14,963 nucleotides of DNA from DATEEG01 sp035525055 (GTDB taxonomy: Bacteria > Actinomycetota > Acidimicrobiia > Spongiisociales > ZC4RG35), in NCBI GenBank assembly GCA_035525055.1, contig DATLEZ010000148.1, forward strand, positions 1 through 14,963, in the 5' to 3' direction. Under the pieces are notes generated by a model. It was not told where the DNA came from. It ran no database searches and saw nothing but the letters and a program-made list of their open reading frames with translations. Made by a program: the position numbers and the translations under genes. Below are positions 1 through 5,058 of the stretch, piece by piece; the first letter of the stretch is position 1; each line of letters starts with the position of its first letter.

Positions 1-197
1 ATTCGCGGATCAGCTTTCAGCACCTCGCGGCGCTCTCGAACAACCGACCGGGTCAGCCGGATCTCGACGAGATCTGCCTCTTCAAAATGGGCGATCTCCT
101 TGCCGTGCACCCAATAGGCGAGGTCATCCTTGAACATGGACCGGCTCTCGACCACCCCATCGAGAGCGGTGATCGCCTCTCTGAGGGTATCGATCAT
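1..197 (-). CDS. Luciferase-domain (DUF5519-like) protein, N-terminal part
   Basis: The reverse strand reads open from an ATG at 197-195 to the left edge, giving the first 65 residues; the C-terminus lies outside the window. The visible part has an N-terminal amphipathic stretch (IDTLREAITALDGVVESRS), then AYWVHGKEIAHFEEADLVEIRLT. The W-V-x-G-K-E-I-A-H-F block followed by a D/E-I-R-L strand resembles the small luciferase-domain family (DUF5519), found as short stand-alone cytosolic proteins in actinobacteria. A GGGAG stretch about 10 bases upstream of the ATG could be the ribosome site. The function of stand-alone members is not settled, and no catalytic role should be read from the family name. 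The assignment rests on one block of a partial protein, so it is moderate. Confidence 0.6.
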   Translation of the reverse strand, partial: MIDTLREAITALDGVVESRSMFKDDLAYWVHGKEIAHFEEADLVEIRLTRSVVRERREVLKADPR

Positions 198-398
198 GGA
201 TACCAGTCTCCCAGCGGATGGCATCGGTCGGCCAGCGGACACCGATCAACCATTCCGGAGTGAGAACGCTCACGGAGCGAGTTGCACTAGATCGGCACTG
301 CGTGCGGCTCAGAACTGGCGGGATGCGTGGGTGACGAAGTCGAGATCGGCACCGGACGCGCGTTGTGCGCTGAAGGCCAGGCCCCCCCAGAACTGACC

Positions 399-420
399 CT
401 GTCCGGGGGTCTTCGGACAG
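399..420. promoter_or_regulatory. Inverted repeat CTGTCCG-N8-CGGACAG
   Basis: A perfect 7-bp inverted repeat with an 8-base spacer (GGGGTCTT) sits about 65 bases upstream of the presumed -10 box of the VOC gene. No T-tract follows on either strand, so an intrinsic terminator is unlikely. A dimeric-repressor operator or a leader hairpin is possible. The symmetry is visible in the sequence; the role is inference. Confidence 0.35.
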
Positions 421-484
421 TCGGGGGGCGTGACGGCTGGACTGTCAGAGCCGGCTGAATTGATCCGGGAACCGTCTGAGTCTT

Positions 485-490
485 TACCCT
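485..490 (+). promoter_or_regulatory. Putative -10 box TACCCT for a leaderless VOC mRNA
   Basis: TACCCT fits the actinobacterial TAnnnT consensus and lies 7 bases before the ATG at 498, so transcription would begin at or next to the start codon. A TTGATC at 460-465 is a loose -35 candidate at a long 19-base spacing. No Shine-Dalgarno precedes the gene. The same arrangement recurs at four other starts in this window. Confidence 0.45.
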
Positions 491-497
491 TGTGGCC

Positions 498-935
498 ATG
501 ACGATCAAGCGGATGGACAACGTCGGCATCGTTGTTGACGACCTCGAGGCTGTTTCCGCGTTCTTTGTCGAACTTGGCCTGGAGCTGGAGGGCCAGGCGA
601 CAGTTGAGGGACGATGGGTGGACCGCATCGTCGGGCTCGACGGGGTCCGAAACGACATCGCCATGCTGCGGACTCCGGATGGGCATGGCCGGCTTGAGCT
701 GATCAAGTTTCACACGCCGCCGGCTACCACCGCTGAGCCGAACGCACCGGTGAACACACGGGGCATACGTCGGATCATGTTCGCCGTCGATGACATAGAG
801 GACGTCCTTGCTCGCCTCCAGGCGCAAGGCGCCGAGCTCGTCGGCGAGGTGGTGCAGTACGAGGACAAGTATCTGCTTTGCTACGTCCGCGGCCCGGAAG
901 GCATCATCGTCGCGCTGGCCGAGGAGCTCAGCTGA
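498..935 (+). CDS. VOC-family (glyoxalase/dioxygenase-fold) protein
   Basis: This 145-residue protein has two beta-alpha-beta-beta-beta modules of the vicinal oxygen chelate fold: MDNVGIVVDDLEAVSAFF opens the first, IRRIMFAVDDIEDVLARL opens the second, and GPEGIIVALAEEL closes it. In metal-dependent VOC enzymes these positions supply His, Glu, His, Glu. Here they read Asn (MDN-VGI), Glu (RLELIKF), Arg (IRR-IMF) and Ala (IIVALAE), so three of four ligands are absent and classical metal catalysis is doubtful. The substrate is unknown. I chose ATG 498 over the in-frame GTG at 492 because of the -10 box spacing. It converges with the GNAT gene ending at 1038; the 102 bases between show no clear terminator. 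Confidence 0.85.
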   Translation: MTIKRMDNVGIVVDDLEAVSAFFVELGLELEGQATVEGRWVDRIVGLDGVRNDIAMLRTPDGHGRLELIKFHTPPATTAEPNAPVNTRGIRRIMFAVDDIEDVLARLQAQGAELVGEVVQYEDKYLLCYVRGPEGIIVALAEELS

Positions 936-1037
936 AGCGTTCGAAGCCGGTCACGCCCCGGACGACAAGTGCTCTTTCTCGTAGTAGGCGCGGCCTCTGC
1001 CGAGGTATGCGAGTTGGTACGGCGGCAAGCTCTCCAC

Positions 1038-1628
1038 TCATGAGGCTGCGGATCGGGTTGGCGCGATCCTCCTACGCATCACACAGTGATTCTTGCCCTT
1101 GGGCCGCTCGTACTCGAAGCCGGCCTGTTCGAAGAGGCGACGGGTGCCGTTGTAGAGGAACGAGGCCGAGACCTTTTCTCCCTGGTTGTCGTACGGGTAC
1201 GCCTCCACGATGCCACCTCCGGCCTCAGCGATGAGGTCTAGCGCACCCCGTAGAGCGACTGCTGATACACCGTCGCGCCGGTAATCCCGGTCCACGAAGA
1301 AGCAGGTGAGCCGGCACTCGGGGCGCTCGGCTAGCCCGGCCTCGACCTCCTTGCGGTGAGTGATAGTGGGCAACTCCTCCGGGGTGCCGTACTGGCACCA
1401 CCCCACCGCGCGATCACCGTCGAAGACCACCGCAGCGTGTGCCTGACCCTCGTAGACCAGTCGCTGCTTCAGGGCGCGATTGCATTCGACGCTCTGTCCC
1501 CTCTCAGGAGACTTCGGGTGGAAATATAGGCACCAGCAACCGCCCCAGACCCCGTTGTGCCGTTCGATCAGTTGCTCATAGGCGTCCCAGGTGTCGCGGC
1601 CAAGCGGTTTGACTGTGTACTCAGCCAC
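1038..1628 (-). CDS. GNAT-family N-acetyltransferase
   Basis: A 196-residue predicted cytosolic acetyl-CoA-dependent N-acetyltransferase. The N-terminal half carries an aromatic/cysteine block, GGCWCLYFH (residues 29-37), then AVGWCQYGTP (74-83). The acetyl-CoA motif is CFFVDRDYRRDGVSAVAL (109-126), where R117-R-D-G120-V-S replaces the canonical R/Q-x-x-G-x-G/A ending with Ser. The C-terminal FEQAGFEY (166-173) is the usual GNAT terminal strand region. The frame stays open to a TTG at 1661, but I prefer GTG 1628 because a TACACT box lies exactly 6 bases upstream and no ribosome site is visible for either start. It is a clear paralogue of the GNAT ending at 2953, sharing CWC, GWCQ and the LEAYP/VEAYP stretch. 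The substrate amine is unknown. Confidence 0.85.
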   Translation of the reverse strand: MAEYTVKPLGRDTWDAYEQLIERHNGVWGGCWCLYFHPKSPERGQSVECNRALKQRLVYEGQAHAAVVFDGDRAVGWCQYGTPEELPTITHRKEVEAGLAERPECRLTCFFVDRDYRRDGVSAVALRGALDLIAEAGGGIVEAYPYDNQGEKVSASFLYNGTRRLFEQAGFEYERPKGKNHCVMRRRIAPTRSAAS

Positions 1629-1634
1629 GTCGGC

Positions 1635-1640
1635 AGTGTA
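1635..1640 (-). promoter_or_regulatory. Putative -10 box TACACT for a leaderless GNAT mRNA
   Basis: Read on the minus strand, TACACT is followed by GCCGAC and then the GTG at 1628. The 6-base gap predicts a transcript beginning at the start codon. The large palindrome at 1644-1674 would then cover the spacer and -35 region, a natural place for a repressor. Confidence 0.45.
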
Positions 1641-1643
1641 GAC

Positions 1644-1674
1644 CCAATAGCGGACAGGCAACGTCCGCTATTGG
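1644..1674. repeat. Perfect palindrome, 12-bp arms with 7-base spacer
   Basis: CCAATAGCGGAC (1644-1655) and GTCCGCTATTGG (1663-1674) are exact reverse complements around AGGCAAC. Three further pairs (GAC 1641-1643 with GTC 1676-1678) form if C1675 bulges. It is among the strongest symmetries in the window. It ends 3-4 bases from the presumed -10 box of the GNAT gene. It could be an operator or a copy of a dispersed palindromic repeat. No U-tract adjoins it, so an intrinsic terminator is less likely. Confidence 0.7.
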
Positions 1675-1678
1675 CGTC

Positions 1679-1916
1679 TCACAAATCCCATCGACCTCGG
1701 ATGGCCCCGCTCAGTTTCGGCATCGGGGAACGGAAAAGCATTCAGACTCACGTCGGCCAGGACGTAGTAACGCCACGAAGTGCCCGCGCAACGAAACGAG
1801 AAAGCCATCCAGTTTGTCGATCGTGGCCCCATAGCCCCTCAAGGGGTTTGATGGGCCGATCCTGCTGTATGAGGTTCCTATCTCCGAAGGTTGACGTGGT
1901 CCATCCGACCGAATCC
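1679..1916. other. Intergenic stretch downstream of the second VOC gene
   Basis: Between the palindrome and the stop of the second VOC gene I find no supported gene. Open frames crossing this stretch on both strands are antisense extensions of the flanking genes or lack any family signature. The only notable item is the stem-loop at 1825-1857. Confidence 0.5.
1825..1857 (-). terminator. Possible stem-loop terminator after the second VOC gene
   Basis: About 60 bases past the VOC stop, a hairpin can form: outer arms GGCCCCAT and ATGGGCC with a one-base bulge, then CCCC-TCAA-GGGG with a tetraloop. No U-tract follows in the minus-strand sense, so if it terminates transcription it does so without the classical tail, as is common in actinobacteria. 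It could also simply be a structured intergenic element. Confidence 0.35.
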
Positions 1917-2282
1917 CTAGTCGAGGGGTTGGAACAGTTCGATCGGATTGCCCGAGGGGTCCTCAACAAGGATCTGGTGCCCGGCGTTGCCCTTCACCAT
2001 TTCACCGCGAAACGTGACACCTTCTGAGCGGAGACGGTCCACGGTTTTCCCGAGATCATCGACCAACAGTTGGAATCGATTCCACCCACCGGGCTTCGGA
2101 TCGCCACCAGCCCGACCAGCGCCCCCGGCTCCAGGGGCGTTCAAGAGGAGTCGGATGTCGTCTCGTGACAGGGCGGCAAACCCGGGAGCAGCATCCATCT
2201 CGACGGTAAAATCCAGATGATCCCGATAGAACTCGATTGACTCTCTCACGTCCTCAACTATGTAGCGAATGCTGACGCCCAT
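1917..2282 (-). CDS. VOC-family (glyoxalase-like) protein
   Basis: A 121-residue protein of the vicinal oxygen chelate superfamily, predicted soluble. Module 1 is SIRYIVEDVRESIEFYRDHL (residues 4-23) with a DIRLLLNAPG strand. After a Gly/Ala-rich linker, GGWNRFQLLVDDLGKTVDRL opens module 2, which ends in VEDPSGNPIELFQP with the usual terminal Glu. The frame stays open much further upstream, but that extension is low-complexity with no family match. The ATG at 2282 is fixed by a GAAGGAG ribosome site (2289-2295) six bases away and by the natural module start. The first metal-ligand His is replaced (IRYIVED), so metal use is uncertain. Members of this type are often annotated as bleomycin-resistance-like without functional proof. 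It is divergent from the GNAT gene at 2369. Confidence 0.85.
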   Translation of the reverse strand: MGVSIRYIVEDVRESIEFYRDHLDFTVEMDAAPGFAALSRDDIRLLLNAPGAGGAGRAGGDPKPGGWNRFQLLVDDLGKTVDRLRSEGVTFRGEMVKGNAGHQILVEDPSGNPIELFQPLD

Positions 2283-2288
2283 CGATAA

Positions 2289-2295
2289 CTCCTTC
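2289..2295 (-). promoter_or_regulatory. Strong ribosome site GAAGGAG deciding the VOC start
   Basis: GAAGGAG on the minus strand lies six bases before ATG 2282. It settles the start against the long upstream extension of the same frame and shows that this gene, unlike its divergent neighbour, has a leader. Confidence 0.7.
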
Positions 2296-2297
2296 GT

Positions 2298-2318
2298 GGG
2301 TATCCGGTGAAGATACCC
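2298..2318. promoter_or_regulatory. Inverted repeat GGGTATC-N7-GATACCC in the VOC promoter/leader
   Basis: A perfect 7-bp inverted repeat with a 7-base spacer. Its minus-strand arm contains TATCTT, a TAnnnT-type -10 candidate for the VOC gene, so a bound regulator would block the promoter. Alternatively, if transcription starts further upstream, it forms a leader hairpin next to the ribosome site. Confidence 0.35.
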
Positions 2319-2356
2319 GCTGTCTGTCGGTCCCGATCCCGGCGGATTCAATTCGA

Positions 2357-2362
2357 TAAATT
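2357..2362 (+). promoter_or_regulatory. Putative -10 box TAAATT for a leaderless GNAT mRNA
   Basis: TAAATT is followed by exactly six bases (CGTCTC) and the GTG start at 2369. No Shine-Dalgarno is present. The box lies in an unusually AT-rich patch for this window. Confidence 0.5.
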
Positions 2363-2368
2363 CGTCTC

Positions 2369-2898
2369 GTGATCTCGACCGGTTCCCAGGTGGCGCTTCG
2401 CAAAGCCACTCCCGCCGATACTGATCAAATCGCCGAGATCTGGCGTAGTGGTTGGCAGGATGGCCACCGCGGGTTCGTCCCACCGGAACTGGTCAAAGCG
2501 CGGACCGAAGAGTCCTTTCGGACCCGAGCCTCCGATCGGGTCGATGACACGACCGTGGCAATTGTCGACGGCGAGGTCGCCGGGTTTGCCATGGTCGTTG
2601 ACGATGAGGTCGAACAGGTTTATGTGTCGGCTCGCCATCGCGGATCGGGCGTGGCCGCCATCGTGATGAACGAGGCCGAACGGCAGGTCAGAGCCAACGG
2701 ATACCAGGTGGCCTGGCTGGCGGTTGTGGCTGGTAACGCCCGGGCCCGGGCCTTCTACCAGAAAGCCGGATGGCAGGACGAGGGCCGTTCGAGTACTCCG
2801 CCTCCGCGGCGACGGGGCCGATCGTCGTGCCGGCCCATCGTTACACCAAGACCGTCAGAGGGTCAGGCGCAAGACCCGACGGCGAGCACGCCTCGTGA
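2369..2898 (+). pseudogene. GNAT-family acetyltransferase with a one-base frameshift near the 3' end
   Basis: The first 139 residues are a canonical GNAT: ALRKATPADTDQIAEIW, VEQVYVSARHRGSGVA with R89-H-R-G92-S-G94 for acetyl-CoA, and NARARAFYQKAGWQDEG (residues 123-139). The frame then degenerates into Arg/Pro/Ser-rich sequence and, if taken literally, stops only at 2989, antisense to the next gene. Skipping back one base at the GGGCC run (2782-2786) restores a typical family ending, with GPFEYSASAATG then PIVVPAHRYTKTV, stopping at TGA 2896-2898 for 176 residues. A single missing G or C explains this; it may be a real mutation or an assembly error. The substrate is unknown. The GTG start fits the TAAATT box. 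It converges with the GNAT ending at 2953. Confidence 0.75.
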
Positions 2899-2952
2899 GA
2901 CCGTCACAGGCGATCGTCACGAGCCACCCAACCCATGCGAAGTACAACCGTT

Positions 2953-3525
2953 TCATCGAGATGGATCAATCCCCCGTTTGAACTCATAGCGCATGATTGG
3001 ACGAGAGGGGACGTGCCGGGCGACGGTCACGAATCCTGCTCGCTCGAACGTCGAAACGTAGCCCGTGTGCGATGTGCTCGGCGTCAGTTGTGCGTCGAGG
3101 GGATAAGCCTCGAGGGCAGACGCTCCGGCTTCCTCGGCGGCCTCCAGCGCGGCGGCGATCAGAGCGGCGGTCACGCCCTTCTTCCGGTAACCCGTGCGAA
3201 TGTAGAAACAGGAGATCGACCAGACAGGAAGGTTGTCGACACGCTTGAGACGCCAGGCTTGGTCGAGCCATGGCAAGGCTTCACGAGGAGTGAGCTGACA
3301 CCACCCCACAGCGGAGTCGTTGTCGAAAGCAAGCAGACCGGGTGGGGGACCGTCCTTCACGACCCGATGAAACGCATCCCGGTTGTCATCTGGCTGCCTC
3401 CGGCGATATTCGCTCCCGAGTCGCCAATACATACACCAGCAGCGGCCTACGGGGCCGGTTGTGCTGAAGAGGTCATTGAGCGCAGGCCAAAGATCAGGGT
3501 TTAGTTTGCGAACGACGAACTCCAC
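2953..3525 (-). CDS. GNAT-family N-acetyltransferase (paralogue of the GNAT at 1038-1628)
   Basis: A 190-residue acetyltransferase of the same subfamily as the GNAT at 1038-1628. It shares GRCWCMYW (27-34), AVGWCQLTPREALPWL (72-87), the acetyl-CoA segment CFYIRTGYRKKGVTAALI (106-123; R114-x-x-G117) and TFERAGFVTVARH near the end. In place of the last Gly/Ala of the motif there is Thr119, matching the Ser in the paralogue. The GTG start is backed by GGAGG five bases upstream. A 10-bp palindrome, TCAGCGCTGA (3541-3550), lies just upstream and could be a small operator. The two paralogues suggest an old local duplication later split by the VOC and second GNAT genes. The amine substrate cannot be told from sequence. 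Confidence 0.85.
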   Translation of the reverse strand: MEFVVRKLNPDLWPALNDLFSTTGPVGRCWCMYWRLGSEYRRRQPDDNRDAFHRVVKDGPPPGLLAFDNDSAVGWCQLTPREALPWLDQAWRLKRVDNLPVWSISCFYIRTGYRKKGVTAALIAAALEAAEEAGASALEAYPLDAQLTPSTSHTGYVSTFERAGFVTVARHVPSRPIMRYEFKRGIDPSR

Positions 3526-3637
3526 GACAGCCTCCAGCGGTCAGCGCTGATTCAAGCCATAGAGTGACGTCGTGCCAAAGGTTCGGGTCCACAACTTCGC
3601 GATCTCGGTTGCACGTCCGTTTGGGGCTGAGGGGGAT
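3526..3637. other. Short gap after the transporter operon
   Basis: This gap separates the end of the transporter operon from the minus-strand GNAT gene. Apart from the TCAGCGCTGA palindrome at 3541-3550, I see no gene and no clear hairpin terminator for the operon, so read-through into the GNAT gene at 3525 is possible. Confidence 0.4.
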
Positions 3638-4087
3638 CTAGACCGGGGCGGGCGGCTGGCACCCATCCGTAGCGATCATTTGCAGGGACATCAACCCGGC
3701 ATTGCTCGGCTCGAAGCCGCAGGCGTCGTAGTAGAACGTTCGGAGGTCGTCGTCGAAGTCCACGTGGAGCCATTCGCAACCGGCCTCTCTCGCTTCGACC
3801 CGAGCGGCTTTGACCAGGCCGACGCCAACACCTTGGTGCCGGGCCTGGATCGCCATCATGAGGTCCTGCAGCCAGGCATGAACCGATCCGTCCCAGATGA
3901 CGTTGACGAACCCGACGAGCCCGCCGTGGTCCCGAGCCGTCACCCAGCCCAGGCTGTGCCGTTCGGTCAGATCAATCCAGTTCCACTCCGACGCATCGAA
4001 TAGACGGGTGTCGAAGGCTTCGGCGTGCAGCGCGTTGACCTCTTCGTTCGTGAAAGGACCGCGCCACTCGTAGAAGCGGTGTGTCAC
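3638..4087 (-). CDS. GNAT-family acetyltransferase at the end of the dpp operon
   Basis: A 149-residue GNAT: RGPFTNEEVNALHAEAF (9-25) is the acceptor-side helix region, LVGFVNVIWDG (57-67) the central strands, QDLMMAIQARHQGVGVGLV (74-92) the acetyl-CoA loop with R83-H-Q-G86-V-G88, and LRTFYYDACGFEPS (115-128) the terminal part with the usual Tyr. The GTG at 4087 is five bases past the dppF stop, so it is almost certainly cotranscribed. A GGAG ten bases upstream may serve as ribosome site, and a TTG at 4096 is a weaker alternative start. Context suggests it acetylates an amine imported by the transporter or made from it, but nothing in the sequence names the substrate. It is not close to the two CWC-type GNATs. 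Confidence 0.8.
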   Translation of the reverse strand: MTHRFYEWRGPFTNEEVNALHAEAFDTRLFDASEWNWIDLTERHSLGWVTARDHGGLVGFVNVIWDGSVHAWLQDLMMAIQARHQGVGVGLVKAARVEAREAGCEWLHVDFDDDLRTFYYDACGFEPSNAGLMSLQMIATDGCQPPAPV

Positions 4088-4092
4088 CGGCT

Positions 4093-5058
4093 TCAAACTC
4101 CGGCCCTCAGGCCCCGGATCTGAAGTTCGACCGCGTGGCAGGCTGCGCCGCGAATCGTGTCGGCGGCGATGATGGCTGGGTCTTCGCCTTTGCACCGTTC
4201 TTCGATTCCGAGCCGGGCGGCTTCGCCAGATTGCATCACCGGACAGCGAGGATGGAAGCGGCAGCCGCTCGGGATTCTGCGGGGGTCGGGGATCTCACCG
4301 GCGAGGATCTGTTGATCCATCTGCCTGGTCTCCGGTACGACTGAGAGCAGAGCTCTGGTGTAGGGGTGCTGGGGGTGGGCCAGCAGCTCCTCGGTCATTC
4401 CGGTCTCGACGATCCGTCCCAGATACATGACTGCGACGCGGTCGGCGATGTTCCACGCCAGACCGAGGTCGTGAGTGACGACCAGTACCGCCAGCCCCGT
4501 GGTATCCACCAGCATCCGAAGCAAGGCAAGGATCTCACCGCGGATCGAAGCGTCGAGGCTCGCCACTGGTTCGTCGGCCAGAAGCAGGCGCGGAGAGGTC
4601 ACCATGGCTCCAGCGATAACCACTCTCTGTCGCTGGCCGCCCGAGATCTCATGGGGATAGCGAGGAAGGAAGCGTTCGACCGGCCGCAAGCCCGACATTG
4701 CCAGGGCCTCGCGCACCTTGGCTTCCTCGTTACCGGCAAAGCGGGCGATCCGAAGTCCTTCCGCAACGATTTCGTAGATCGTGCGGCGAGGATTGAGCGC
4801 TCCGGTCGGATCCTGGAATACCATTTGTACGGTGTCGCGTTGGCGGGCGCTCGCAGTTTCGCCTTCGAGGCGGACCGCCCCCGAAGTGATCGGTTGCAGG
4901 CCCTGGATGGCTCTGATCAACGTGGTTTTGCCTGATCCCGACTCACCCACCAGAGCGAGGACCTCGCCTTCGAAGACTCGCAGGGAAGCCCCGTCGACCG
5001 CCCGCGCCGTTCCGAACTCGACCCGCAGATCCTCGATCTCGACCAGAGGCGCATTCAT
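4093..5058 (-). CDS. dppF: Peptide-type ABC importer ATPase, DppF/OppF-like
   Basis: A 321-residue nucleotide-binding subunit acting at the inner membrane face to power import. Visible motifs: Walker A GESGSGKT (38-45), Q-loop Gln82 in VFQDP, signature ISGGQ (138-142), Walker B LLLADE (158-163), switch His196, then the oligopeptide-transporter C-terminal region HPYTRALLSVVPE and IPSGCRFHPRCP. Cysteines 266, 272, 289 and 307 match the four-Cys set that in related importers can hold an iron-sulfur cluster, but the second-to-third spacing is about ten residues longer than in the neighbouring DppD-like subunit. The ATG overlaps the dppD stop as ATGA, implying translational coupling and a 1:1 heterodimer. 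The dpp name is by family only; the true cargo is unknown. Confidence 0.9.
   Translation of the reverse strand: MNAPLVEIEDLRVEFGTARAVDGASLRVFEGEVLALVGESGSGKTTLIRAIQGLQPITSGAVRLEGETASARQRDTVQMVFQDPTGALNPRRTIYEIVAEGLRIARFAGNEEAKVREALAMSGLRPVERFLPRYPHEISGGQRQRVVIAGAMVTSPRLLLADEPVASLDASIRGEILALLRMLVDTTGLAVLVVTHDLGLAWNIADRVAVMYLGRIVETGMTEELLAHPQHPYTRALLSVVPETRQMDQQILAGEIPDPRRIPSGCRFHPRCPVMQSGEAARLGIEERCKGEDPAIIAADTIRGAACHAVELQIRGLRAGV

Larger units (their letters stand above)
198..497. other. Divergent intergenic region, about 300 bases
   Basis: This gap lies between the divergent luciferase-domain gene and the first VOC gene. I find no convincing gene in it. It holds a direct repeat CCAGCGGA (211-218 and 232-239, 21 bases apart), an ATCGGT/ACCGAT inverted repeat (223-246), a stronger hairpin at 399-420, and a TAnnnT box at 485-490 just before the VOC start. 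An open frame crosses it on the plus strand, but it begins inside the luciferase-domain gene and matches no recognisable family. Confidence 0.6.

Noticed and set aside
105..125. Similarity between CCCAATAG in the luciferase-domain gene and the palindrome arm at 1643-1650
   Set aside because: Only eight bases match and the first copy lies in conserved coding sequence (YWV), so chance is the simplest explanation.
130..396. Plus-strand open frame across the left intergenic region
   Set aside because: It begins inside the luciferase-domain gene on the other strand, has Arg/Ser/Ala-rich low-complexity content and shows no family signature or ribosome site.
309..827. Minus-strand frames antisense to the first VOC gene
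   Set aside because: The plus-strand VOC protein has clear fold motifs; the antisense frames do not and are typical GC-rich shadows.
936..1037. Search for a terminator between the convergent VOC and GNAT genes
   Set aside because: Only a four-bp stem (CCTC-TGCC-GAGG) without a T-run was found, too weak to call.
1557..2027. Plus-strand 156-residue frame over the region between GNAT and the second VOC gene
   Set aside because: Both ends are antisense to real genes and the middle has no recognisable domain.
2283..2483. Long N-terminal extension of the second VOC protein
   Set aside because: The extension is non-conserved in character and crosses the divergent promoter; a strong ribosome site supports ATG 2282.
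3572..4003. Plus-strand frame antisense to the operon GNAT
   Set aside because: The minus strand encodes a complete GNAT with an acetyl-CoA loop; the plus frame has no features.
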